From positions 1 through 39,622 of the forward strand of contig JANXPB010000107.1 in NCBI GenBank assembly GCA_025357545.1: a DNA stretch of 39,622 bases, read 5' to 3'. A model generated the notes under the pieces. That model was not told the origin of the DNA, made no database searches, and saw nothing but the letters and a program-made list of their open reading frames with translations. Each line of letters begins with the position of its first letter. Within the stretch, counting starts at the first letter, position 1. Source of the stretch: Holophagaceae bacterium (GTDB taxonomy: Bacteria > Acidobacteriota > Holophagae > Holophagales > Holophagaceae). Positions 1 through 7,216 of this stretch are shown here, piece after piece. Both the position numbers and the translations under genes were made by a program.

Positions 1-1370
1 AACTCCAGCGGGACTGGTACTTCACCCAGGTGGGCCCGCTGGATCCTAGAGCCCAATCCCTGCCCTTACCCGATGATCTCATGGGCGAACTCATCGCCTA
101 TGTGGTCACCCACGAATGCGGCCATTCCCTCGGTTTCCCCCACAACATGAAGTCCAGCTCCGAGTATCCCTTCGAAAAGATGCGCGACAAGGAGTGGCTC
201 GCCAGGATGGGCCACGTGGCCACCTTGATGGACTACAGCCGCTTCAACTACGTGGTGCAGCCCGAGGATCACATCGATCCGAGCTTGCTGATCCCCAAGA
301 TCGGCCCCTACGACATCTTCGCCGTGCAATGGGGCTACACGCCCATCCCAGGCGCCACATCGCCGGATGACGAAAGGACGACGTTGGATACCTGGGCGCG
401 CAAGCAGGATGATTCGCCCTGGCTGCGCTTCTCCACGCCCGGCGCCTTCGGTTCCGATCCCGGCGAGAACACCGAGGCCGTGGGCGATGCGGATGCAGTT
501 GCAGCCACCACCCTGGGCACCAAGAATCTCCGGCGCGTGGCCGCCATGCTCCTGAAGGTTTCCGAGAAACCCGGCGAAGACAACGAGACCCTGCGCCATC
601 TCTATGGCGCCACCTGGGGCCAGTGGACCCGGGAGCTGAACCACGTGGCGGTGATCGTCGGCGGTTACGATTCCCAGAACAAGCACGGCGGCCAAGCGGG
701 CCCGGTCTTCACGCCGGTGCCCAAGGTCCGCCAGCAACAGGCCGTGAAGTACCTGGAGGGCGCCATTCTCCAGACCCCGGAATGGTTGCTCCCACCTGAA
801 ATCCTGCGCCGCCTCGAGCCCAACAGCGGCTCAGCGCGGCTCCTCAACACCCAGAAAAGCGTGCTGCGGAATCTTCTGGACCGCAATCGCCTGGGCCGCT
901 TGCAGGAGCAGGAAGCGAGCCTGGGTGACAAGGCCTACAGACTTGGCGACCTGTTGGCCGATGTGCGCGGGGGCGTGTTCACGGAGCTGTCCAGCCCCGC
1001 TCCGAAGATTGATGCCCATCGCCGGGACCTGCAACGGGCCTACCTGGAACTCCTCGATGAGCGGCTCAACCACACGGCTCCCGCCCCCATCAACATCCCG
1101 GGCTTCAGTTTCCCCAGCGCCAACCCCCAGGACGACCAACGCGGCGCAATCCGGGCGGATCTCCGGGCCCTGCAAGCTCAGCTCGCCTCCAAACTGCCGA
1201 CCGCCAAAGGAGCATCCAGGGCGCATCTTGAGGACCTCAAGGATCAGATCGCCAGGATCCTCGATCCGAGGTTCGCCAGTGCCGGCGCACCCAGCGGCAG
1301 CTCCATGGGCCGCGGCCGCGCGACCGCCGACGGGACCTGCTGGCCGGGCCTCGACGCAGCCTACGAATAG
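1..1370 (+). CDS. zinc-dependent metalloprotease, DUF4953/DUF5117 type (5' truncated by window edge)
   Basis: The reading frame is open from base 3 to the TAG at 1368-1370, so the gene begins upstream of the window. The zinc site HECGHSLGFPH starts at base 111 and fits the metzincin pattern HExxHxxGxxH, with the two first histidines and the Glu intact. A Met-turn-like LMDYSRFNYV follows about 35 residues later, as in the large secreted zinc-dependent metalloproteases with DUF5117/DUF4953 domains. The EWLLPPEILRRLEP segment and a long helical C-terminal region also match that family. Full-length members are about 800-900 aa with a signal peptide, so roughly half is missing here. Expected role: degradation of extracellular or periplasmic protein. 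The exact substrate cannot be read from the sequence. It converges with the NUDIX gene downstream. Confidence 0.85.
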   Translation, partial: LQRDWYFTQVGPLDPRAQSLPLPDDLMGELIAYVVTHECGHSLGFPHNMKSSSEYPFEKMRDKEWLARMGHVATLMDYSRFNYVVQPEDHIDPSLLIPKIGPYDIFAVQWGYTPIPGATSPDDERTTLDTWARKQDDSPWLRFSTPGAFGSDPGENTEAVGDADAVAATTLGTKNLRRVAAMLLKVSEKPGEDNETLRHLYGATWGQWTRELNHVAVIVGGYDSQNKHGGQAGPVFTPVPKVRQQQAVKYLEGAILQTPEWLLPPEILRRLEPNSGSARLLNTQKSVLRNLLDRNRLGRLQEQEASLGDKAYRLGDLLADVRGGVFTELSSPAPKIDAHRRDLQRAYLELLDERLNHTAPAPINIPGFSFPSANPQDDQRGAIRADLRALQAQLASKLPTAKGASRAHLEDLKDQIARILDPRFASAGAPSGSSMGRGRATADGTCWPGLDAAYE

Positions 1371-1404
1371 CGAGGCCAAGGTCCAGATCAGGTACCGGCG
1401 GCCT

Positions 1405-1425
1405 CCCAAGTGGCCATCGCTTGGG
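1405..1425. terminator. possible bidirectional hairpin between convergent genes
   Basis: A six-base perfect inverted repeat, CCCAAG / CTTGGG with a 9-nt loop, lies in the 105-bp gap between the converging metalloprotease and NUDIX genes. There is no U-tract, so termination is a guess from position only. Confidence 0.25.
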
Positions 1426-1475
1426 GTACTCGCGTCAAAGCAAGGCGCGGATCCCACACCCGCAATCCTGGGCCC

Positions 1476-1919
1476 CTATCGATCCTGGTTGAAGGCCAGC
1501 AGCGCTAGTGGAAAGCGCAGGCCCTGCTGGTAGTCATCCAGGCACTTCAACACCAGGCTGGACCTCGGATTCCCTGCGGCGATCTCCGCGCGCGTCAGCC
1601 AATGGCAGGCCAGGATCTCCGGGTCCCGGGGCACGGCTTCTGCGTCCTCGGGCACTGAGCCCGAAAAGCAGACCCGCGCGTAGTCACGCCCGCCGGCGGC
1701 CCGCAGCTGGTAGATGCCGATGAGGTGCTCCGGGGTGAAGACCGTGCCGGTTTCCTCCCAGGTTTCGCGGACCACCGCCGCCAGGATGGCTTCGCCCGGA
1801 TCCACATGGCCCGCCGGCTGGTTCAACACCCGTCCGGAATCCGGGCCATCGGTCTCCTCGACCAGCAGAAAACGGCCCGAACGCTCGATGATGGCGGCCA
1901 CGGTGAGGGACCAGGACAT
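1476..1919 (-). CDS. nudJ: NUDIX hydrolase, NudJ-like
   Basis: 147 aa. The Nudix box GHVDPGEAILAAVVRE-TWEETG fits Gx5Ex7REUxEExGU except for Thr at the usual hydrophobic position. The surrounding text (LLVEETDG, LNQPAGHVDPGE, RETWEETG, then a C-terminal RSSLVLKCLDDYQQGLRFPL block) resembles E. coli NudJ, which hydrolyses nucleoside tri- and diphosphates and thiamine-pyrimidine pyrophosphate in the cytoplasm. ATG at 1919 is chosen because GGAG sits six bases upstream. The gene follows the cupredoxin genes on the same strand after 77 bp, but a strong hairpin (1933-1960) separates them, so it may be transcribed independently. Substrate within the NUDIX family is inferred from similarity only. 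Confidence 0.85.
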   Translation of the reverse strand: MSWSLTVAAIIERSGRFLLVEETDGPDSGRVLNQPAGHVDPGEAILAAVVRETWEETGTVFTPEHLIGIYQLRAAGGRDYARVCFSGSVPEDAEAVPRDPEILACHWLTRAEIAAGNPRSSLVLKCLDDYQQGLRFPLALLAFNQDR

Positions 1920-1932
1920 GGGCGACTCCGAA

Positions 1933-1960
1933 CAGGGGCACGCCGCCCCCCGTGCCCCTG
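1933..1960 (-). terminator. strong hairpin between the cupredoxin operon and the NUDIX gene
   Basis: A ten-base perfect inverted repeat, CAGGGGCACG / CGTGCCCCTG with an 8-nt loop, lies directly upstream of the NUDIX ribosome site. A second GC-rich palindrome and an A8 run (T8 on the minus strand, 1989-1996) lie just after the stop codon of the preceding gene. On the minus strand the T-run precedes the hairpin rather than following it, so this is not a textbook intrinsic terminator. It could still terminate or attenuate read-through. Confidence 0.45.
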
Positions 1961-1996
1961 ATCATCGCCCGGCCCGCGAGCGCGGCCGAAAAAAAA

Positions 1997-3619
1997 TCAA
2001 GGCAGGACGTGGATGACCCCGGTCATGCCGAATCCACAGTGGGGCTGGCAGAAGAAGGGCACATCCCCTGCCGATGTGGGCGTTATGGTGGCTTCGAAGC
2101 CCGCGCTTTGAACGCCTGTGTTCAGCTGGCCGCCCCCCGCAGGGGTACAAGGGGAGCCGATCACCACGCTATGTCCAGTACCGGCCCAATGGAAGGTGAT
2201 CTGGGTGCCCACGTGCACCGTCAGGGTGTTGGGCACGAACATGAGCCCACCCATTCCCACTTGGATGGTGTTGGGGGGGATGGGTTGGGCCGTGGCCGCC
2301 AGGCTGTGGGCGGCGTTCATGGTGAAGGAGCCCGAGGCCGAGACGGGAGTGTCGTCCAGCTGGACCGCGAGGTTCATGAAGCCAGCCTGCAGTGAGTAGA
2401 TGTAGTCCACCACCGTGCCTTGGACCAAGGCCGCAGTGGCCATCGGCGCTCCCGACACGCCCGTGCCGAGATTCACGTTCAGCGCAAAGATCGGCGCGGC
2501 GCTGAAGTTGGCGGTCAAGGCCAGATCCTGGGTCACGTTACTAAGGGTGATGGGATTGGCGGTGCTGCCCGGGAAACCGCTCCCGGTCCAATTTACGAAG
2601 CCAAACCCGCCCGCGGGCAAGGCCGTAACCGGCGTGGCGCTACCTCCATTCCGAATGGTCTGGGCTGTGGCGCCGCTGATGGTGCCCCCGGAGCCCGCCG
2701 TGAAGGTGACGCTGCGCTGGATCTGTGTCGTGGAGATCGCCAAGGCATGAGAGGCGTTCATGAGGACGGAGCCCGCTGGGGGCACCGCGACGCCATCCAA
2801 CAGGACGATGAGATTCGTGAAGCCCGGCGAGGGGGAATAGTTGTAATCCACTGAGCTTCCCACTGCGACGGTGCGTGTGGCCGCGGGCGTCCCGGTGGCC
2901 CCCGCGTCCAACTGCACGGTGAGGGTGAAGGAAGGCACGTTCACCAGCAAGGTGGCGGGCTGACTGGTGGCGGACCCCACCGAGTTCGCGGCGATGCAGC
3001 GGAAGCGCAGGCCGTTCATCACCGAACTGGTGGCTCCGGTGGTGAAGGTCGCAACCGTTGCCCCCGCCAGATCGGTCCAGAGCGCTCCATCCAGACTGGA
3101 TTGCCATTGGAAGGTAGCCGGGGGGTTGGCATCCGCCGTCACGCTGAAGCTGGCGGGGGTTGGGGCCTGCACTGAGGGCCCCACGGGCTGGGTGCTGATG
3201 GACGGCGCCCACTGCACCGCCAGCACCACGGCGTTAGACGTAGCGACGCCCTGGCTGTTGGTGGCCTTGGCCCGGAACTGGGTGGCGTGGTCGGGCTTGG
3301 CGGGGATGAAGCTGAAGGCTGCGGATGTGGCCCCACTGATGGGATTCCAGACGTTGCCATCTGGGCTGCGCTCCCACTGGAAGGTCGGTGCCGGCGTTCC
3401 CCCTGCTACGGCCGTGAAGGTGGCCACGGCCCCAAGGGTGACGGTGGCCCCGGAGGGCTGACCGGTGAAGGAGGGTGCGACATTGGTGGCTCCACCGCCC
3501 CCGCTGGGAGTTGCATTGCCCCCGCCGCCACCACCGCTGCAGCCCGCCAGCAGGATTCCCAGGCCGAACAGGACCCCGTTCAGGGCACTGAATACGCGAT
3601 TGAATCGCAGTAGGTTCAT
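1997..3619 (-). CDS. multidomain lipoprotein: Ig-like + InlB-type repeats + C-terminal cupredoxin
   Basis: 540 aa from ATG 3619 (GGGGAAG upstream; an in-frame GTG lies two codons earlier at 3625). It is a lipoprotein: the hydrophobic signal ends in LLAGC (Cys27), followed by a Gly-rich linker. Two Ig-like domains of about 90 aa (roughly 45-225) have the FQW core. InlB/bacterial-repeat-like segments follow, including FVNWTGSG...ALTANF. The last 95 residues are a cupredoxin domain with type 1 copper ligands: His in TGHSV, then FFCQPHCGFGM, giving Cys, His (+3) and Met (+8). An extra Cys pair (SPC and HC) may form a disulfide. Expected location is the outer membrane or cell surface, with copper binding or electron transfer. 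It lies 25 bp after the next cupredoxin gene, so co-transcription is likely. Confidence 0.85.
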   Translation of the reverse strand: MNLLRFNRVFSALNGVLFGLGILLAGCSGGGGGGNATPSGGGGATNVAPSFTGQPSGATVTLGAVATFTAVAGGTPAPTFQWERSPDGNVWNPISGATSAAFSFIPAKPDHATQFRAKATNSQGVATSNAVVLAVQWAPSISTQPVGPSVQAPTPASFSVTADANPPATFQWQSSLDGALWTDLAGATVATFTTGATSSVMNGLRFRCIAANSVGSATSQPATLLVNVPSFTLTVQLDAGATGTPAATRTVAVGSSVDYNYSPSPGFTNLIVLLDGVAVPPAGSVLMNASHALAISTTQIQRSVTFTAGSGGTISGATAQTIRNGGSATPVTALPAGGFGFVNWTGSGFPGSTANPITLSNVTQDLALTANFSAAPIFALNVNLGTGVSGAPMATAALVQGTVVDYIYSLQAGFMNLAVQLDDTPVSASGSFTMNAAHSLAATAQPIPPNTIQVGMGGLMFVPNTLTVHVGTQITFHWAGTGHSVVIGSPCTPAGGGQLNTGVQSAGFEATITPTSAGDVPFFCQPHCGFGMTGVIHVLP

Positions 3620-3644
3620 GGGCACTTCCCCAATTGGGATCGCG

Positions 3645-4061
3645 TTACTGGGTCACGTGGATGACGCCGGTCATGCCCAGTCCGCAGTGGGGAGTGCAGT
3701 AGAAAGGCACGTCCCCGGTCACACTGGGCATGACGACGTCCGCGGAAAAGCCTGCATTCTGGACGCCTGTGTTCAAGGTGACGGGTCCGCCTGGCGTGCA
3801 GCCCGAGCCCACCACGACGCTATGACCCCCGGCCGCCCAGGAAAAGGTGACCGTGGCCCCGGTCTTGACGCTGAGGCTGCTAGGGGAGAAGAGGAACCCA
3901 CCGGATCCCACCGAGATGACGTTGGGATTCGGATTGGGATTCGGGGCAGGGTTGGAACTAGAGCCACCTCCACCACAGGAAAGCAGCAACAGAGTGGCCG
4001 CAGGCAGGAGCAAGGCCCGCCGCGAAAGGCAGAAGCCAAGACGATTGGCAAGTCGGTGCAT
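3645..4061 (-). CDS. cupredoxin (plastocyanin-like) lipoprotein
   Basis: 138 aa, ATG at 4061 with GGAG seven bases upstream. The N-terminus is basic-hydrophobic with a lipobox-like LLLLSC followed by GGGG and an Asn-Pro repeat linker. The rest is a single cupredoxin domain: VISVGSGGFLFSPSSLSVKTG start, GGHSV (first His ligand), then FYCTPHCGLGM carrying Cys, His and Met ligands spaced as in plastocyanin. It is clearly paralogous to the C-terminal domain of the gene downstream, sharing LNTGVQNAGF, DVPF and GMTGVIHV. Role: periplasmic or surface blue-copper protein, probably an electron carrier or copper-binding protein. No partner oxidase or reductase is encoded nearby. Confidence 0.88.
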   Translation of the reverse strand: MHRLANRLGFCLSRRALLLPAATLLLLSCGGGGSSSNPAPNPNPNPNVISVGSGGFLFSPSSLSVKTGATVTFSWAAGGHSVVVGSGCTPGGPVTLNTGVQNAGFSADVVMPSVTGDVPFYCTPHCGLGMTGVIHVTQ

Positions 4062-4113
4062 AGAATCTCCAGGGTGGGTAGGCCCAACATGGCAGCTCTG
4101 TGGGACAGGGAAA

Positions 4114-4136
4114 GGTCCGGTGCGAAGAACCGGACC
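4114..4136 (-). terminator. hairpin between first and second cupredoxin genes
   Basis: Perfect eight-base inverted repeat GGTCCGGT / ACCGGACC with a 7-nt loop in the 93-bp gap. On the minus strand it is followed by TTTCCC. The short U-run makes it a weak terminator or attenuator candidate that could set different levels of the first gene and the two after it. Confidence 0.5.
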
Positions 4137-4154
4137 CCTCCGGTCCCAGCAGAC

Positions 4155-4604
4155 TCAATTAACGGTGACGGTGCCCTTCATGGCGCTGGAATTGCAGTGG
4201 GAAGTACAGAAGAAGGCGTAGGTGCCCGGGGTGTTGAAGGTGTGGGTCATCGTGGACCCGGCGCTCTGCAATCCATTGCTGTTGAATTGGCTGTCCGCGC
4301 TGCACCCCGCTCCGGACTCCACAGAGTGGCCGGAGCCCTGCCAGATCCAGGTGACCATGGTGCCCCTGGTGACAGTGAGGGCGACCGGGTTGAAGGCATT
4401 GACCGGGCCACCGGGGTCGCCATAGCCCCCGCCGCCGTTGTTCCCGCCCACGTAGATGGTGTTGGGCAGGAGGGTGGATGAGGACATGGAACTGGACCCG
4501 CCCCCACCCCCGCCGCAGCTGAGCAGGAGGCCCACCGTGCAAACCGGCACCAGGCTCCAGCCTCGGAGACCCTTCATGAACCTCGATGAATGAGCGTTTT
4601 CCAT
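4155..4604 (-). CDS. cupredoxin lipoprotein, first gene of the cluster
   Basis: 149 aa from ATG 4604, chosen because GGAGGC lies five bases upstream; an in-frame ATG at 4652 has no such site. Signal peptide and lipobox-like GLLLSC, then a Gly/Ser linker. The cupredoxin domain has GSGHSVESGAGC (His ligand plus the extra Cys) and FFCTSHCNSSAM, so Cys, His (+3) and Met (+9). The Cys-Met spacing is one residue longer than in its two neighbours, which may alter the copper site. NTIYVGG and FNTPGTYAFFC are typical cupredoxin strands. It faces the MocR-type regulator across a 165-bp divergent gap and probably starts the cluster's transcription. Confidence 0.85.
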   Translation of the reverse strand: MENAHSSRFMKGLRGWSLVPVCTVGLLLSCGGGGGGSSSMSSSTLLPNTIYVGGNNGGGGYGDPGGPVNAFNPVALTVTRGTMVTWIWQGSGHSVESGAGCSADSQFNSNGLQSAGSTMTHTFNTPGTYAFFCTSHCNSSAMKGTVTVN

Positions 4605-4658
4605 AGTCGCCTCCGGAGGTGTTCGCAGTCCTAACATGGCGCCTTCATACACCGATCA

Positions 4659-4706
4659 AAGATCCGATCCCAAGATCCCTGGCCCTCCGGGCTACCCTGC
4701 GATCTT
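4659..4706. promoter_or_regulatory. possible operator repeats in the divergent cupredoxin/MocR gap
   Basis: AAGATCC occurs at 4659-4665 and again at 4672-4678 (13-bp period), and the inverted hexamer GATCTT at 4701-4706. MocR-type regulators usually bind short direct or inverted repeats next to a divergent target gene. The assignment as operator is inference; no clear -35/-10 pair was identified. Confidence 0.3.
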
Positions 4707-4769
4707 GACCGAATCGCCAGAGCGTTGAATGGTGGAACCTGACCTGCCTTCAAAGACCTCGGGAGCGCC

Positions 4770-6248
4770 ATGGCGCAATGGGACTTGGCCATCCATCTGG
4801 ACCGGGAGCGGGAGGAAACGCTCTACCTCCAGATCGCCTCCGCCATCAGCAACGGCATCCGGATAGGGCGTTTCAAACCCGGCGATGCGCTGCCCGGGAC
4901 CCGGGCCCTGGCGGAACTGCTAGGTGTGAACCGCAATACGGCCCTCACCGCCTACCGCGAACTGTCCGCGGAAGGCTGGGTGGTGAGCGAACCGGACCGC
5001 GGCACCTTCGTGGCCCCCAACCCGCCGGTGGACCTGGAGAACACCACCTCCATCGCCGCCGAGGACTCCGGCTCCTGGACCAGTCCCACGCCCATGACCG
5101 AGCCCTTTTACCAACCCCCCGCCATCGACCGGGATGGCTTCCAGCTGCTGCCGGACCTCGCCGACGTGCGCCTTGCGCCCACGGGCAGCATCCACCGCGC
5201 CTACGGCCGGGTGCTGCGGCTGCAGCAGCAGCGGGCCCTCCAGCCCAGCTGGGATCCCCGCGGCCATCTGCAGTTGCGGACCTCCCTCTGCCAGATGCTG
5301 CGCGACCTTAGGGGCATCAGCCTGGAGCCGGGCAATCTCGTGCTTACCCGGGGGCTCATGGGCACCCTGCATCTGGCCTCCAAGGGCCTCTTCACATCGG
5401 GCGACGCCGTGGTGGTGGAAAGCCCCGGCGCCTTCCGCCTGGTGGAATCCTTCCGCGCCGCCGGAGCGAGGCTCATGGCGGTTCCCGTCCACTCCGAGGG
5501 CATGGACCTGGACGCGCTGGAGGAATTGCTCCGACGCGAATCCGTCCGCCTCATCTGCGTCAGCGCCAGCCCCCAGTATCCCACCCACGCGGTGATGGGG
5601 CCCGCGAACCGGCGGCGCCTGCTGAACCTGGCCAAGGCCTACGGCGCGCGCATCCTGGAGTTGGATCTGAGCCTGGGGTTCCACCGGGAGCACAGCCCCG
5701 CGCCAGCCCTGGCCAGCGAGGATACCGAGGGCCTGGTTTTCTATGCCGCCACCCTGGACCAGATCCTGGCGCCGGGCCTGCAAGTGGGCTTCATAGCGGG
5801 GCCCAGCCCCGAGATCAAGACCATGGCGAAGTATCGCCAGCTCATCGACTGGCCCGGCAACCAGCTCCACGAAGCCGCGCTGGAGGAATTGTTCAGGGAC
5901 GGCGAGATCCAGCGCCACCTGCGCCGCATCCGCCGCATCACCGATGAACGGCGCGAGACCATGGTGGACCGCCTGCTGCTGCACCTGCATCCGTTCATCG
6001 GCGTCGACGACCCCCATGAGGGACTTTCCCTTTGGGTCAAGGTGCGGGAACCCGAATTGCTGGACGCCTGGGCAGACCGTTGCGCCACCAAAGGCGTGGT
6101 CTTCTACACCGGCCAGCTCTACGAGTTCCACCACCATCCCCTTCCCTACGTGTGCATGGGCTTCGCCGCCCACGACGTGGAAGAGCAGAACCAGGCCTGT
6201 GAACGGATGGCCGAGGCACTGAAGGAGACCCGGAACGCCGCCCGGTGA
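4770..6248 (+). CDS. MocR/PdxR-type GntR regulator with degenerate aminotransferase domain
   Basis: 492 aa, normal length for the family. Residues 1-85 form a GntR winged helix (LYLQIASAISNGIRIGRFKPG, LPGTRALAELLGVNRNTAL, GTFVAP). Residues 115-490 are a fold-type I aminotransferase domain. Canonical MocR proteins have EDDYDSEF and SFSK motifs that bind PLP. Here the equivalents are LELDLSLGF (around 296-304) and YAATLDQ (325-331) before LAPGLQVGF. The Schiff-base lysine is Gln331, and the Asp and Tyr that hold the PLP ring appear replaced by Leu. Flanking structure is well kept, so this looks like a working regulator with a non-PLP or absent effector rather than a decaying gene. It is divergent from the cupredoxin genes, its most likely targets besides itself. 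Confidence 0.88.
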   Translation: MAQWDLAIHLDREREETLYLQIASAISNGIRIGRFKPGDALPGTRALAELLGVNRNTALTAYRELSAEGWVVSEPDRGTFVAPNPPVDLENTTSIAAEDSGSWTSPTPMTEPFYQPPAIDRDGFQLLPDLADVRLAPTGSIHRAYGRVLRLQQQRALQPSWDPRGHLQLRTSLCQMLRDLRGISLEPGNLVLTRGLMGTLHLASKGLFTSGDAVVVESPGAFRLVESFRAAGARLMAVPVHSEGMDLDALEELLRRESVRLICVSASPQYPTHAVMGPANRRRLLNLAKAYGARILELDLSLGFHREHSPAPALASEDTEGLVFYAATLDQILAPGLQVGFIAGPSPEIKTMAKYRQLIDWPGNQLHEAALEELFRDGEIQRHLRRIRRITDERRETMVDRLLLHLHPFIGVDDPHEGLSLWVKVREPELLDAWADRCATKGVVFYTGQLYEFHHHPLPYVCMGFAAHDVEEQNQACERMAEALKETRNAAR

Positions 6249-6295
6249 GGGGGTGGTCCAGGCTCCTCCTGTAATAGTCTGAATTCGGAGGACCC

Positions 6296-7141
6296 ATGCC
6301 CGCCGATGCTTCCCTGCTCACCAACCTGCCCTTATTTTCGGCCCTGGACGTCGATGAGTGCGCCCTGCTCGCCGAGGCGGTGGACACACGGTCTTTGGCG
6401 GCGGGCGCGGTGCTCTTCAAGGCGGGAGATCCCGGCCAGGCCATGTACGTGGTGGCCAAGGGCCGCATGGAAATCTTTGTCACGGACCTCGCCGGGCAGA
6501 AGATCGTGCTGACGGAATGCGGCCCCGGTGAAGTCTTTGGGGAATTGGCCATGTTGGGCACCGGGCCGCGCACCGCCTCAGCCTTTGCGCTGGTGGACAG
6601 CGAGCTGCTGGAATTGGACCGGGACGATCTGTTGCTTTTGGTGGGCAAAAAACCCGAGGCGGCGTTGCACCTTCTGGGCGCCATGGGCGCCATGACGCGG
6701 AAGGCGGATATGCTGCTGCGGGCACGGGTGGCGCGGAATCCCAGTGAAGAGATCCAGGAAAAGATGACCTTGGTGCAGCAGCTCGCGGATTGGATCGCGG
6801 CCTTCTCCGGCAGCATGTCCTTCCTCCTGCTGAACGCGCTCTGGTTTGGCGCGTGGATCTGGCTCAATGTGTCGGGCATCTGGCGCTTCGACCCCTTTCC
6901 CTTCGGGCTGCTGACGATGATCGTGTCGCTCCAGGCCATCTTCCTTTCCATCTTCGTGCTGCTGGCCCAGAACCGGCAGGCCGCCAAGGATCATGTCCGG
7001 GACGACATCGAATATGAGATCAACGTGAAGGCCGAACTGGAGATCGCCCACCTGCATGAGAAGGTGGAGGAGATCCGCGAGGGCGTGCTGGAGCGCCTGG
7101 AACGGATGGAAGCGCTGCTGGTGGGAAAAGGGAAGGTGTGA
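6296..7141 (+). CDS. cyclic nucleotide-binding domain protein with DUF1003 membrane domain
   Basis: 281 aa; ATG at 6296 with GGAGG upstream. Residues 1-125 form a cNMP-binding domain (LPLFSALDVDE, AGAVLFKAGDPGQAMYVV, then FGELAMLGTGPRTASAFA, which holds the phosphate-binding cassette with Glu and Arg). Residues 140-245 match DUF1003: two transmembrane helices (SMSFLLLNALWFGAWIWLNV and LLTMIVSLQAIFLSIFVLL) followed by QNRQAAKDHVRDDIEYEINVKAE. A C-terminal coiled coil follows. Such proteins are inner-membrane and of unknown biochemical role; cAMP or c-di-GMP sensing is possible but not shown. It follows the MocR gene by 47 bp on the same strand. Confidence 0.85.
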   Translation: MPADASLLTNLPLFSALDVDECALLAEAVDTRSLAAGAVLFKAGDPGQAMYVVAKGRMEIFVTDLAGQKIVLTECGPGEVFGELAMLGTGPRTASAFALVDSELLELDRDDLLLLVGKKPEAALHLLGAMGAMTRKADMLLRARVARNPSEEIQEKMTLVQQLADWIAAFSGSMSFLLLNALWFGAWIWLNVSGIWRFDPFPFGLLTMIVSLQAIFLSIFVLLAQNRQAAKDHVRDDIEYEINVKAELEIAHLHEKVEEIREGVLERLERMEALLVGKGKV

Positions 7142-7216
7142 CCTCGCTAGGCACTCAGGGGTTCCTGCTTTATTTCAACTGACGAAGGGCTAGAGTGGAA
7201 GGCTGAGGAGTCCCCC

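Noticed and set aside
66-737. Long minus-strand open frame across the metalloprotease
   Set aside because: It is the antisense shadow of a gene with a clear zinc motif; composition is His/Gly/Arg-rich without domain features.
4920-6173. 417-codon minus-strand frame opposite the MocR gene
   Set aside because: High-GC antisense artefact; the plus-strand protein has unmistakable GntR and aminotransferase motifs.
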